DNA from: a virus
IMG/VR virus record: IMGVR_UViG_3300020205_002287
Coordinates: 1 to 64,000 of that record
Length of the DNA stretch: 64,000 nt
Reading direction: 5' to 3' (one strand)
Numbering within the stretch: position 1 is the first letter of the stretch; each line of letters starts with the position of its first letter. A program made the translations under genes and the position numbers. Positions 44,689 through 53,328 of the stretch are shown one piece after another. A model generated the notes under the pieces. It saw only the letters and a program-made list of their open reading frames with translations, searched no databases and had not been told where the DNA came from.

Positions 44689-44982
44689 TTATTTCTTTTC
44701 TTCCTCTGATATTTCAGTGGTAGTTTCTTTTGCTTTCGTAATTGGTTTCTCTTGCGCGGGCGCAGGTACAGGGACAGGGGCGCTAGCAGGCTCGGGGTTA
44801 GAAAATAAAAATTCTTCAAGTGCTGAAATTCTATCTGTTAACTGAGATATAACATCAGAAATTACTTCAAGGGCTAATCTAGTTTGACCATTATCTACAA
44901 CTTTTTGTAAACCTTGAATTGCGTCTTCTGTACCCAAGTAATCAGATATTTTATTATTCTTTATTATCATTTTCTTCAACAT
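44689..44982 (-). CDS. Small coiled-coil protein next to portal (97 aa)
   Basis: The start overlaps the end of the portal gene by 29 bases, with AAGGATG about eight bases upstream. Residues 20-60 look like a coiled coil (LALEVISDVISQLTDRISALEEFL), followed by a Pro/Ala-rich linker (PEPASAPVPVPAPAQ) and a charged tail. The layout resembles small portal- or scaffold-associated factors. No enzyme motif is present. It precedes the glycosyltransferase by three bases, so the two may act together; for example the Pro/Ser/Thr tail could be a sugar acceptor, which is speculation. Confidence 0.6.
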   Translation of the reverse strand: MLKKMIIKNNKISDYLGTEDAIQGLQKVVDNGQTRLALEVISDVISQLTDRISALEEFLFSNPEPASAPVPVPAPAQEKPITKAKETTTEISEEEKK

Positions 44983-46615
44983 TTATTTCATCCTTTTCAT
45001 CATTTGTATAGACTATAGTATACTCTGATTCAAGTGCATTTTCAACTAGTGTCAGCCAGGCATTGTCTGATCTTCTGATATTTGCCGAGGTATTTCTTCC
45101 CTGTTGATTAGCCGGGCGGATTACATTACCCGCACCTTTTCTTTTATTGGGAACATTTGTTTGGCCTTTTTGTGCTGGCTCTTGTTTGTCAGCGTTCATA
45201 GTCGCGTCTTTAGACTTTAGCGAAGCACTTAGTTCTGTTTGTTTTTTATTCGCATTTATTTGAATTTGTGATTGGATAGCTGCATAGAAATCTTTCGGAT
45301 CGTGCTCGGCGTCCATGCCTAATTCCATTCTAGCTTCTGACAGTCCTATTAAATTACTTGTAAACTTTTGAATAGTATGAGTTTCTTTTTTGACTTGAGT
45401 GTCAACATCTATTTCATTAAACTTAAAGTAACAACGATCTGAAACATCACTTTCAAGTGGATTAGTCATAGGATCAAATCCACCTTCAAGTAGAAGCTCA
45501 TTAAATAAATGTACTCTTACCATTTCAGAGAAAAGCTTTTGGTATTGCTTAACTTTATCATAAAGAGCTGTATCCAATCTATCTGTCATGGATCTGTTGC
45601 CGCCGCCCATTGACATGCCAAGGTGATGAGGTGCAACACCCAGGCCAACGGATACTCTTTCTTTAAAATGATCAAGATACTTAGATGCATCAAGTGCGGT
45701 ATTGGCAGCCCCAATAACTTCTATGTTGTGACGGAAAGGCAAAATCAATCCACCTTCTGCTCTAAGATTTTCTAACTCTTGGCCAGCGGTGCTTATTTCG
45801 TGGGGTTCTGCGGGTTGATCTGCAGTTCCTATAGTGTATTTATATAGTGGGAATAGTTCTCTATGTACGAGGTTTTGGATATCCTCTTCGATTTGCCGAA
45901 GAGCAACAATGTCATCCAAGGCTGACTCTATGAATGGCGTCCCAAATGCTCTGCCAGTTTTCTTGTCGATATAGACATGGATGACTTTGTCTGCGCTCCA
46001 TACAGGGTCGCGATCTGAGGGCATATACGTCAGCGGATCTGTGCTCTGTTCATACTTCTGTGGCCTATTGTGTTTATCTCTTAAAATCCTTACTTGCTCA
46101 GTAGGTATTAAGTAATAACCAACAACAGGCTGACCGGCATTAACTCCCTCTAAAGGAGATGGAAAGTATTCTGATATGTCTCCACGAGCTTTAACAATAA
46201 ATGCGTTTCCATATTTAAAGAGATGATCTGTGACTTCTATTAGAAAATCTAAGAAAGGGCGTTTCATTGCCAATTCCATATAATCTATTCTTTGATATAA
46301 GTAGGAAATTGCTTCAGGATTCTCACCTACAATTTTCCAATTTTCTTTCCAGAATAACTCTTTGTACTTATTCAAAGCCTGCTTTACATAAGAATCAGTG
46401 TCAGCTGCCTGCATGATTCTATGGAAATCATATGGAGAAGGTTCGAATGTAGATCTTTTGCTGAAAAAATAAGTATTACCTTGAAAACCCAGAGCTAGCG
46501 ATGCGACTTTCATCGATCTACTAACTGATTTGATTTCTTCGCCATCTAGTGCTTTGGCTGTAAAATTATTATTTTTATCAACTTGCCTAAAGGGCAAATA
46601 GTCAAAGACTGCCAT
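44954..46615 (-). CDS. Portal protein (553 aa)
   Basis: The real start is ATG at 46615 (MAVFDYLPF) with GGAGAG six bases upstream. The pattern matches dodecameric portals: a wing (FKYGNAFIVKARG, YYLIPTEQVRILRD), a VIHVYIDKKTGRAFGTPFIESALDD segment, a stem helix (ALRQIEEDIQNLVHRELFPL), and then YLDHFKERVSVGLGVAPHHLGMS with a Gly-rich turn and a crown helix. The C-terminal 90 residues are basic and probably disordered. The portal forms the DNA channel and docks terminase. It lies upstream of protease and capsid genes, the usual order. Confidence 0.85.
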   Translation of the reverse strand: MAVFDYLPFRQVDKNNNFTAKALDGEEIKSVSRSMKVASLALGFQGNTYFFSKRSTFEPSPYDFHRIMQAADTDSYVKQALNKYKELFWKENWKIVGENPEAISYLYQRIDYMELAMKRPFLDFLIEVTDHLFKYGNAFIVKARGDISEYFPSPLEGVNAGQPVVGYYLIPTEQVRILRDKHNRPQKYEQSTDPLTYMPSDRDPVWSADKVIHVYIDKKTGRAFGTPFIESALDDIVALRQIEEDIQNLVHRELFPLYKYTIGTADQPAEPHEISTAGQELENLRAEGGLILPFRHNIEVIGAANTALDASKYLDHFKERVSVGLGVAPHHLGMSMGGGNRSMTDRLDTALYDKVKQYQKLFSEMVRVHLFNELLLEGGFDPMTNPLESDVSDRCYFKFNEIDVDTQVKKETHTIQKFTSNLIGLSEARMELGMDAEHDPKDFYAAIQSQIQINANKKQTELSASLKSKDATMNADKQEPAQKGQTNVPNKRKGAGNVIRPANQQGRNTSANIRRSDNAWLTLVENALESEYTIVYTNDEKDEINVEENDNKE

Positions 46616-46678
46616 GTATCTCTCCAATATCAAAACTATATATAATAGTAGCTAAAGTGGTGTTTTTTTATAAGTTAA

Positions 46679-46888
46679 TCAGTTAACGTCGAGATTAGCT
46701 TTATCAAAAGCGTTTTTCATAATGATATTTTTAACAGCTTCAATCCAAAAAATTGTCTCTGCTTCATTAAAATCGCTTCTGTACTGGAGATTTGCGTTTG
46801 AAATCTTAATTTCGATTGAAAATTCTTTAGCTTCTACTGGCTCAGTTGCCTGAATTTCTTCAATTATTTCAGTTGTTTCTTCTGACAT
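46679..46888 (-). CDS. Small acidic protein before the portal (69 aa)
   Basis: The ATG at 46888 has GAGG nine bases upstream; a TTG-start extension to 46906 would overlap the previous gene and looks wrong. The first 25 residues are rich in Glu and Thr, then a mixed segment (EFSIEIKISNANLQYRSDF) leads to a helix (AETIFWIEAVKNIIMK). Not recognised. Coding potential is supported by fit in a tight gene chain and a good ribosome site. It may be a small head-assembly factor. Confidence 0.5.
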   Translation of the reverse strand: MSEETTEIIEEIQATEPVEAKEFSIEIKISNANLQYRSDFNEAETIFWIEAVKNIIMKNAFDKANLDVN

Positions 46889-46898
46889 TTTATTTACC

Positions 46899-47090
46899 TC
46901 ACTCAAAGTTGTCTGTTTTTGTTTGTTTAATTGTTTTTTCTGTTCTAACTGGCTGCATTGCAGCGATTAAGTTTGCGACTTTGATGTTTAGCTGCTTAAT
47001 CGTTGCCTCTTTTACGACCAAATCGGTTGTTAACTGGCCAATTTTTTCACTGAATGTTTGAACTAGAATATTAATATCTAAATCGTCCAT
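46899..47090 (-). CDS. Small coiled-coil protein (63 aa)
   Basis: Residues 10-48 have heptad-like hydrophobic spacing (ILVQTFSEKIGQLTTDLVV, IKQLNIKVANLIAAM), followed by a basic/polar tail. AAAGGTAG precedes the ATG. It is the first gene after a promoter-like extended -10 element, so it opens the portal/capsid transcript. The function is unknown; size and place would suit a small head-assembly or portal accessory protein. Confidence 0.5.
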   Translation of the reverse strand: MDDLDINILVQTFSEKIGQLTTDLVVKEATIKQLNIKVANLIAAMQPVRTEKTIKQTKTDNFE

Positions 47091-47120
47091 GTCTACCTTT
47101 CATTGAAATCATAAGCAGTT

Positions 47121-47131
47121 ATTATATCACA
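47121..47131 (-). promoter_or_regulatory. Extended -10 promoter before the portal/capsid block
   Basis: TGTGATATAAT on the minus strand contains a perfect TATAAT preceded by TGN, the extended -10 form. The matching -35 position (TGCTAG) is poor, as is common for extended -10 promoters. It overlaps the stop codon of the fibre-region gene, and a start near 47114 would give a 24-base leader before the ATG at 47090. It would drive the portal to capsid genes, ending at the terminator at 40212-40249. Confidence 0.5.
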
Positions 47132-48269
47132 TTGGATAGGAGTCTAGCAGAGTATTTACATATACTTCTTGATCATTTATTCTTTTAGAATATGTTCGAT
47201 ACATATCCATGATCCAATGTTGTACAAATCCTGGCACTATCGGATCCTCTTGATCTTTAACGAGCAGTGTGGAATCATTCCTAATATACTTTTCGACCGT
47301 TTGTGCAGGTATCTCTAACAGGGCATTTCTTACGTCTAAGGGCATTTGGATCGCTCTGAGCACTCTGTCACTGATGACTGCTATCGGTTCTCTATTTCCA
47401 AACTCTAAATACGCTAGACCCCATTCTATAATAAGTCTAAACAATTCTTCCAAGGTAGACCCAATACATTGTGGATGTATGGCCCAAAGACTCTTTGAAT
47501 CTTCTCTTGAAAATTGATCTATGTAATCTCTATCTATTTCATCGTATGTAATAATTGCGTGAGGTGCTAAATCCAAAACGGTTTCATGTCTAGTTACAAT
47601 CTTAAATTTTCCTAAGGGATTATTATCTAATCTTTCTATTCCATGATTAGAAATTGTTTTAGACATAAAATCCATTGTTCCATGAGTTATGTCTTCAAAA
47701 CTTTTAATCATATAATTATTATTAGAGCAAACATCACCATAAAAACTTTCACTATATGTTGGAACTGCTCTCCATAATAGAAAACCTCTATATTTTCTTT
47801 CGCATGGATTTCTTAATTCAATATCCCAATTAAGCCTATTTTGATTCCATGAATATAAAAATTCTGCTGAAAGTTTGGGCTCTTCGATTGGAGGTCTCCA
47901 ACAATTCATATCTTTGTTCCAGACCCAATTATTATACGGTTGTTTTTCTTGATCCTTATTGTCCACTAAATCATCAAAAGAAGAATATGATATTGTTAAA
48001 ATATCTGAATTTTCCCCTATAGCTTTTGCTTGAATGCCGGCTTGGCTATTAAGAAATGTGATTAATTGTTTTAAAGTATAAATTTTAATATTAAAAAAAT
48101 TAATTGATTCCTTTTTTAAATTAGAAATCTTAAAATTGTCATCAACTTGAGACACACTTATCCCTTCATGCGTTTCGAGTATAATTTGATCAGAAGAAGG
48201 AATGTATTTTTTTAAAACGTCGTAAATATTAATCGCTTGATTTTCTTTTAAGAAACTAATATATTTCAT
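47127..48269 (-). CDS. Unknown fibre-region protein with W-rich motif (380 aa)
   Basis: The N-terminal 110 residues match the neighbouring 108-residue protein: INIYDVLKKYIPSSD, SVSQVDDNFKISNL, ESINFFNIKI. After this comes PYNNWVWNKDMNCWRPP, a Trp-spaced motif often seen in proteins of aquatic phages, and then a mixed domain with DLAPHAIITYDE and a helix (LEELFRLIIEWGLAYLEFG). No function is known to me. Location at the end of the fibre cluster suggests a tail fibre or assembly role. Its stop overlaps the promoter for the next block. Confidence 0.55.
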   Translation of the reverse strand: MKYISFLKENQAINIYDVLKKYIPSSDQIILETHEGISVSQVDDNFKISNLKKESINFFNIKIYTLKQLITFLNSQAGIQAKAIGENSDILTISYSSFDDLVDNKDQEKQPYNNWVWNKDMNCWRPPIEEPKLSAEFLYSWNQNRLNWDIELRNPCERKYRGFLLWRAVPTYSESFYGDVCSNNNYMIKSFEDITHGTMDFMSKTISNHGIERLDNNPLGKFKIVTRHETVLDLAPHAIITYDEIDRDYIDQFSREDSKSLWAIHPQCIGSTLEELFRLIIEWGLAYLEFGNREPIAVISDRVLRAIQMPLDVRNALLEIPAQTVEKYIRNDSTLLVKDQEDPIVPGFVQHWIMDMYRTYSKRINDQEVYVNTLLDSYPM

Positions 48270-48279
48270 AAATTACACC

Positions 48280-48606
48280 TTAATGTTCAGTTGATTCATC
48301 AAACGGAGGGGGCGTACTTGTGTCAAATATATCACTACGCCCATTCATAACCTCCAATGAATAATCGGAATTATTATTTACAAATTCTTTTATTTCTTCA
48401 ATTGAATGAATTTTAATATTAAAAAAATCAATTGATTCTTCTGTTAAATTTGAAAAATCAAAATCATCATTAACTTTAGAAATAGATAATTGACCAAAAT
48501 AAGAATTAAGTAAAAAAAATGCTTTATCACTAGACGGGAAAAGGGTACCTAAAGTTTCGTATATATTTATATTATTCTTATATTGACAAAACGTTACATA
48601 TTTCAT
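48280..48606 (-). CDS. Short paralogue of the adjacent fibre-region protein (108 aa)
   Basis: I use ATG at 48606 (MKYVTFCQY) because it aligns with the start MKYISFLKE of the next gene; an ATG at 48633 would overlap the fibre gene. The domain matches the first 110 residues of the 380-residue protein: INIYETLGTLFPSSD, SISKVNDDFDFSNLTEESIDFFNIKI. It lacks the Trp motif and later domain. The start lies after a run of ten A residues instead of a clear ribosome site. Likely a truncated or single-domain duplicate. Confidence 0.6.
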   Translation of the reverse strand: MKYVTFCQYKNNINIYETLGTLFPSSDKAFFLLNSYFGQLSISKVNDDFDFSNLTEESIDFFNIKIHSIEEIKEFVNNNSDYSLEVMNGRSDIFDTSTPPPFDESTEH

Positions 48607-48613
48607 TTTTTTT

Positions 48614-50764
48614 TTAATCATCCAATGTTTCATATGTTGCTTGTAGTTGCACTTCTGTTACTGTAGCATAGTGTAAATTATCGCCCGAATAGGGAGCTGA
48701 ATCTATATTAAAGGCAATATTATATGGTGGAGAGTTTAGCACATCTGGAGTTACTATATATGTCTGATATGCCGACAGATTATTTATATCACCATATTGT
48801 GTATAATTGATTCCATCAACAACAAGACTAGATATTCGAGGTGAACCAGTAGGGCCAACCCTAATGGAGAACTTATATAGTTTTGCATTCCTATGACCAT
48901 CGGGTAATGACGGAGTAAAGTTTGCCGAAAATGATTCTGTCACCCTAGATGATACTTTACTGGTTGAAGCAACAAGATATTCCACGGAGCCTCCTGCTGC
49001 AGAGAGTGGAACATCATCTCCATAATCATAGTCAAATGCCGTTAAATAATTATCTCCCTTTGTGTAATAATTACTAGTTCCACCAAAAATACTAACATCA
49101 TTACCGGATGTTTTGTAAACGAATAGGGTGCCACCAGAAGAACTAGTAACGTTAGCTGGCGTTGTTCCTCTTGGCGATAAAAACACCGTTGCTCCAGAAG
49201 AATACATCACAAAATATCGTTGGTTAAAGGCGCTATTACTGCTGCTTACAACAGTAACCTCATCTGCATATGCTAGGATGCATCTTGATGCTGAGTCTAA
49301 TACGAGTCTAACGTATGGTGAGGATGCGGTATTTCTTGCTATAGAAGAAATGCCATATCTTAGACTAGTTACTGTTGTAGTAACTGATGGCCTATTTTCA
49401 TCAATCGCATGGTTGGAAGAAGTATAGTATGTATTTAGATTATAATAAATAGCTCGCGAAAAATATGCTAATATTTTAAATTGCGTATAATATGTAGTTA
49501 CATCGCGATATGGATTAGAGAACCATATGGAACCTTGATTTCCATCTGAACCCATGGAAGAAGAATATCCTGAGGCATTAGAACTCGATGTTGTACTACT
49601 GGCTGATATCCAGCCAGTAGTTTTACCAGTCCATGTCTTACCTCTTACTGCGCCGGTATAATCACTCCATGGTCCGTACTTATCAATGGTTTCGTAGTAA
49701 ACTCTTGCCCTAAATCGATATTCTCTTGATTCAATGACTGTAAAATTTTGCCCATAATAACTTGTACTATTTCCAGTGACAACTGTAGTTCCAAGGAATG
49801 TAGTAATTCCTAGCCAAGATTGAGCGCCACGTGCCCTATATGCCGACTCCCATTCTATCTTTGCATCCCCATTATTGTACGCATTGATGTCAGTAAGGAT
49901 AGCTAAATTAGTATCCGTAGTATAATCGGCAATCTTGAAAGGAATTTGTGCTGTATGAAGTGGATAGGTACTTGTTGCGGATGAGTAAGAACTATAAGAA
50001 CTATAGGAGTCTACTGGCGATCCATAGTAAGTTCTTGCGCGACAGTAGTATGGAACATTTGCTGTCAAACCAGTGAACTGGACGGTCTTAGAAACAGTCG
50101 TATCATCCAGCGGAAGGATGCTGGTATTAAGTGATTGCACTACTGAATATCCGAACTGAGTTAAAACACTCAGTTCAAATCGAATATACGCTGCAACTCC
50201 GTTAGTTGAATAGTTGGAACTAGAGCTAGATGAAAATGATAGTTTTGTGGAACTGATTGTTCCTGTATTTGTTGGCGTTGTTGGAGTTGTTTTTGAATAT
50301 GATGTGGTCGATGCATCTAGCGTTGATGTCACACTAAACTCTACAAAAGTTCCCTCTGCGTCATAGAACGCCGTGTAGCTAGAAAAATTATACGACGTTC
50401 CTGGACTTAAATCTGAAAAAGTAAATGTTTGATTTATTGTGCTGGTTGTTGGATTAGCTGGGCTACTTTGAAAATTCCCCGAGTTACTTGTTCTATACGC
50501 ATAAACTTTTTTGTTATCAGAACTTGATGCTATGACCCTCACGGTAACAGAAGTCGGAGTTGCGCTTACGAAGCTAAAGGTTGGAGGAGTGCTATCAGTT
50601 ATTCTTGAATAAAAAGTTGTCCAATCATTTGCTCCCGCACCAGTTTTAATTTGTCCTTTATTAACACTTGCCCAATCGTTAGCTCCAGATCCTGTTTTAA
50701 TTTGTGGATTAGTTATTGTTTGCCAGTCGTTTGTTCCGGTGCCGGTTCTAATTTGTATAGTCAT
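48614..50764 (-). CDS. Large fibre/adhesin with fibronectin-like domains (716 aa)
   Basis: The N-terminus has three tandem 17-residue repeats of the form QIKTGSGANDWxxxxx. Then come at least three beta-sandwich domains of fibronectin type III pattern (PPTFSFVSATPTSVTVRV, FTFSDLSPGTSYNF; KTVQFTGLTANVPYYCRAR; NFTVIESREYRFRARVYY). The composition is rich in Ser, Thr and Tyr, and the C-terminal 300 residues are beta-rich with repeated Tyr/Ser. It is a probable receptor- or polysaccharide-binding fibre. AAGGA lies upstream of the ATG. The exact role (distal or proximal fibre) is not clear. Confidence 0.7.
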   Translation of the reverse strand: MTIQIRTGTGTNDWQTITNPQIKTGSGANDWASVNKGQIKTGAGANDWTTFYSRITDSTPPTFSFVSATPTSVTVRVIASSSDNKKVYAYRTSNSGNFQSSPANPTTSTINQTFTFSDLSPGTSYNFSSYTAFYDAEGTFVEFSVTSTLDASTTSYSKTTPTTPTNTGTISSTKLSFSSSSSSNYSTNGVAAYIRFELSVLTQFGYSVVQSLNTSILPLDDTTVSKTVQFTGLTANVPYYCRARTYYGSPVDSYSSYSSYSSATSTYPLHTAQIPFKIADYTTDTNLAILTDINAYNNGDAKIEWESAYRARGAQSWLGITTFLGTTVVTGNSTSYYGQNFTVIESREYRFRARVYYETIDKYGPWSDYTGAVRGKTWTGKTTGWISASSTTSSSNASGYSSSMGSDGNQGSIWFSNPYRDVTTYYTQFKILAYFSRAIYYNLNTYYTSSNHAIDENRPSVTTTVTSLRYGISSIARNTASSPYVRLVLDSASRCILAYADEVTVVSSSNSAFNQRYFVMYSSGATVFLSPRGTTPANVTSSSGGTLFVYKTSGNDVSIFGGTSNYYTKGDNYLTAFDYDYGDDVPLSAAGGSVEYLVASTSKVSSRVTESFSANFTPSLPDGHRNAKLYKFSIRVGPTGSPRISSLVVDGINYTQYGDINNLSAYQTYIVTPDVLNSPPYNIAFNIDSAPYSGDNLHYATVTEVQLQATYETLDD
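50608..50760 (-). repeat. Three tandem 51-base repeats at the fibre N-terminus
   Basis: Three copies of a 17-codon unit, each translating to (Q/I)xIxTGxGxNDW, lie in tandem. The DNA copies share the cores ttttaatttgt and ccaatc(a/g)tt(t/a)gctcc. The repeats probably form a small bundle that attaches the fibre. Confidence 0.75.
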
Positions 50765-50773
50765 AATAAATCC

Positions 50774-52408
50774 TTAATAAGAAAGATATATATCCCCAAT
50801 AGCACCAGTACCGGGTCTGGCGTTGCTGGCTCCAGCTCGAATATTTCTTAAAATCATAGTATTTAAAGCTCCGCCATTAGTTGTTACGCCAGTGGTAAAG
50901 CCGCTGATAGTTTTTGTAAAGACTCCTTCACTAAACCAAGCTACTCCACTTGGAGACATAAGTGATAAATTTGTTCCATTTTGCACATATATACTATCAG
51001 GAAAAGCTGCTAGTGAATCTGTTCCTGTTCCTATGTTCCAGCCACCTATTTTGCCAGATGATGCAGTTATTGTCCCGGTAAAAGATGCTATTCCATCTGA
51101 ACCTATTGAAACAGTATTAGTTCCTGCAGCATTAAATGCTTTTATTCCTGTTGAAGTTATTTGCAATCTTGCTCCAGAAGATCCAGTTTGAACATTTACA
51201 TTACCTAGATTAATTGTTCCAGTAGTAATGACTCCACCACTAATTGTAGTTACGTTAGAGTTTACGTCTGCTCCAGTAATTAACTCAACTGCCGGAGTGC
51301 CGCCAATAGTTAGAGTATCTCCATCCCAAAACAATTGATCTTTTAATGAAAATTTTCCAGTATTGTCAACATAGAATGCTGTATTGACATTTTTAAAAGT
51401 TCCTGTTCCAAAGTATATCTTTGTAGAGGCTATAGTTAGTCCTGCAATTGATCCACCAGTAATCGCATCTCCGTTATCAAATGTTCCAGGAGTTGATCCA
51501 TCTGAAAATTGCAAAGTCCCTCTTATTGATAGACCTGTACCATCCCATGAAACAAAATTAGTTGCATTTCCGGTTCTGAACTGTCCATTAGTATACCAAT
51601 AGTTGAATCCTCCAGAACCTAATGTCATCCCGCCTCCACCAGCATTTATGGAGTCATTAATATTTAATAGGGATCCGCCTGATCCCACACTAATACTGTC
51701 TGCAGCTAAGTTTGCCTGGACCTGAACATCAGATCCAATTATTATACTGTTATTGTCGTACGTAATACCATCTGGTCCACCTAGACTAAAACTACCATCT
51801 CCTTTAATCTGCCAACCTTGTTCCCCATTTGTAAGATCATAAGTGGTTGATTGAATAATTGAATCTGCTCCAGTAAGATTAATTGTATGCCCGTCTATTG
51901 TTCCGGCAGTTAATTTTGAAACGGTTAGGCCTTTGATGTATTGGTCTTCTATTAATGGAGTATGTGGGTCAGTTTGGACCAATGAAGTCCAAGGACCTAA
52001 ATTGCCCGTTGTATCAAGAGTTCTTGCTCTACCCCAAAACGGCGCAAGACCAACTCCATCCACTACTGACTGAAGATTATTTACTCTAACAGTAAAAACA
52101 TTGGCGTCTGCAAATCCAGTTAGTGGACCGCCTTCATCTGACATATTAGAATTTTGATAAAGTTCATATTCATATTTTCTTACGTCTAGATCTTGACTAT
52201 AATCAAAAACAAACATAACATTTTGTAAGCCAGCATAGAGTTTAAGATTAGTTAATGCGGATGGTGTTGTCGCGTCAGTTGGAACTTGAAACCTAATGGT
52301 ATCAGAATAATCAGAAAGAACATTTAGATCAGAGTTCTTAGCCCTGACGGTAAGAACATATTCTTTGCCGGGTTTTAAATTTTCTATTTTCTTTTTTATA
52401 ATAGCCAT
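50774..52408 (-). CDS. Tail fibre-like protein with fibronectin domain (544 aa)
   Basis: The ATG at 52408 is used (MAIIKKKIENL); a GTG extension to 52423 lies inside the previous gene. The first 140 residues form a fibronectin type III pattern (LKPGKEYVLTVRAKNS). The rest is Gly/Thr/Ser-rich beta repeat (SIIIGSDVQVQANLAADSI, MTLGSGGFNYWYTNG, AGLTIASTKIYFGTG) as in host-specificity and fibre proteins. The order of domains resembles the C-terminal half of tail host-specificity proteins. It follows a carbohydrate-binding-like protein and precedes the large adhesin. Confidence 0.65.
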   Translation of the reverse strand: MAIIKKKIENLKPGKEYVLTVRAKNSDLNVLSDYSDTIRFQVPTDATTPSALTNLKLYAGLQNVMFVFDYSQDLDVRKYEYELYQNSNMSDEGGPLTGFADANVFTVRVNNLQSVVDGVGLAPFWGRARTLDTTGNLGPWTSLVQTDPHTPLIEDQYIKGLTVSKLTAGTIDGHTINLTGADSIIQSTTYDLTNGEQGWQIKGDGSFSLGGPDGITYDNNSIIIGSDVQVQANLAADSISVGSGGSLLNINDSINAGGGGMTLGSGGFNYWYTNGQFRTGNATNFVSWDGTGLSIRGTLQFSDGSTPGTFDNGDAITGGSIAGLTIASTKIYFGTGTFKNVNTAFYVDNTGKFSLKDQLFWDGDTLTIGGTPAVELITGADVNSNVTTISGGVITTGTINLGNVNVQTGSSGARLQITSTGIKAFNAAGTNTVSIGSDGIASFTGTITASSGKIGGWNIGTGTDSLAAFPDSIYVQNGTNLSLMSPSGVAWFSEGVFTKTISGFTTGVTTNGGALNTMILRNIRAGASNARPGTGAIGDIYLSY

Positions 52409-52409
52409 G

Positions 52410-53327
52410 TTATCTGATTCCACCTATAGATACAAAAACTGCTTGATCACTAATTTGTTCTTTATCAATAGTTAAATATAAATTATAACTAAAAGAATAA
52501 GAAGATATTTTAATATTATTTCCAGAAGATATGATATTTTTATCGGCAATTGTTTGAAGTTCTAAATTATAATCTCGATAATTTAAATCATTATTTTCAT
52601 ATAAAAGAACATTTTCTTGGAACGTTGAATTATAGCAATCTACTGTTATCCAGTCAAGCTCTAATTCCATATTGGGAAATGCTGCATTTCCCAAACCAGT
52701 TAATTTAAGTTTAAATTTACCGTAATCTGGCCCTTTAGTTCCATATATCTGAATACTTGGTCCTGTAAAGGTAAAGTATAATTTTGAGCCTGGATTTGAG
52801 GCAAGCCCATTATTCCAATCAAGGTTTGCATTTATAAATGAAAAGTTATAGGATGATTCTGAGCCAGCAACTACATCATAATCAGTTATATCTACTTCAG
52901 AAAATAATGAATTAAACTGTGCTTGCCCTTGTGATGTGACCTGATAATTTTCAGAGTTCAATAATTTAATATATCGTAAGTTTCCAGTTTTATAATATAT
53001 ACTATATTGACTTATTGTTTCTATATCTGCTGCATGATCTTCGGCTGCTTGAAAATATAATGTATCGTTGTTAATGATATTATTTACTGGAACCATTTCA
53101 GAGTCTGACCCAATAGTTTCGTAAACTACTAGATATGAAGAATGGTCATTTAAAAGATCTAAAGAACTATTATAATATTTTTCTATTTCCAGATCAGTTA
53201 CATCTATGAATAGCCATGTATCTTTTAATATTTTATCATTAGGCGTAAACTTATTAATAGTTCTTTTAACGAGCGGATAAGAATAAGTTGTAGATTCTCC
53301 TTGTTTAAAATATTTAAACCATGTCAT
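52410..53327 (-). CDS. Putative carbohydrate-binding fibre-region protein (305 aa)
   Basis: The middle region (about residues 175-300) contains YFTFTGPSIQIYGTKGPDYGKFKL, here given in two parts: a FTFTGPSIQIYG strand and a GPDYGKFKLKL hairpin. A jelly-roll pattern of this kind occurs in glycan-binding modules attached to glycosidases and fibres. The following segment ends in YNLELQTIADKN. The N-terminal half is unknown. It is placed between two fibre proteins, so a receptor-binding or attachment role is likely but not proven. Confidence 0.5.
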   Translation of the reverse strand: MTWFKYFKQGESTTYSYPLVKRTINKFTPNDKILKDTWLFIDVTDLEIEKYYNSSLDLLNDHSSYLVVYETIGSDSEMVPVNNIINNDTLYFQAAEDHAADIETISQYSIYYKTGNLRYIKLLNSENYQVTSQGQAQFNSLFSEVDITDYDVVAGSESSYNFSFINANLDWNNGLASNPGSKLYFTFTGPSIQIYGTKGPDYGKFKLKLTGLGNAAFPNMELELDWITVDCYNSTFQENVLLYENNDLNYRDYNLELQTIADKNIISSGNNIKISSYSFSYNLYLTIDKEQISDQAVFVSIGGIR

Positions 53328-53328
53328 A

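Noticed and set aside
48607-48616. Homopolymer run as a sequencing error or frameshift between the fibre and its neighbour
   Set aside because: The run lies at the gene junction, both genes have sensible ends, and the downstream protein aligns with its paralogue from its own ATG.
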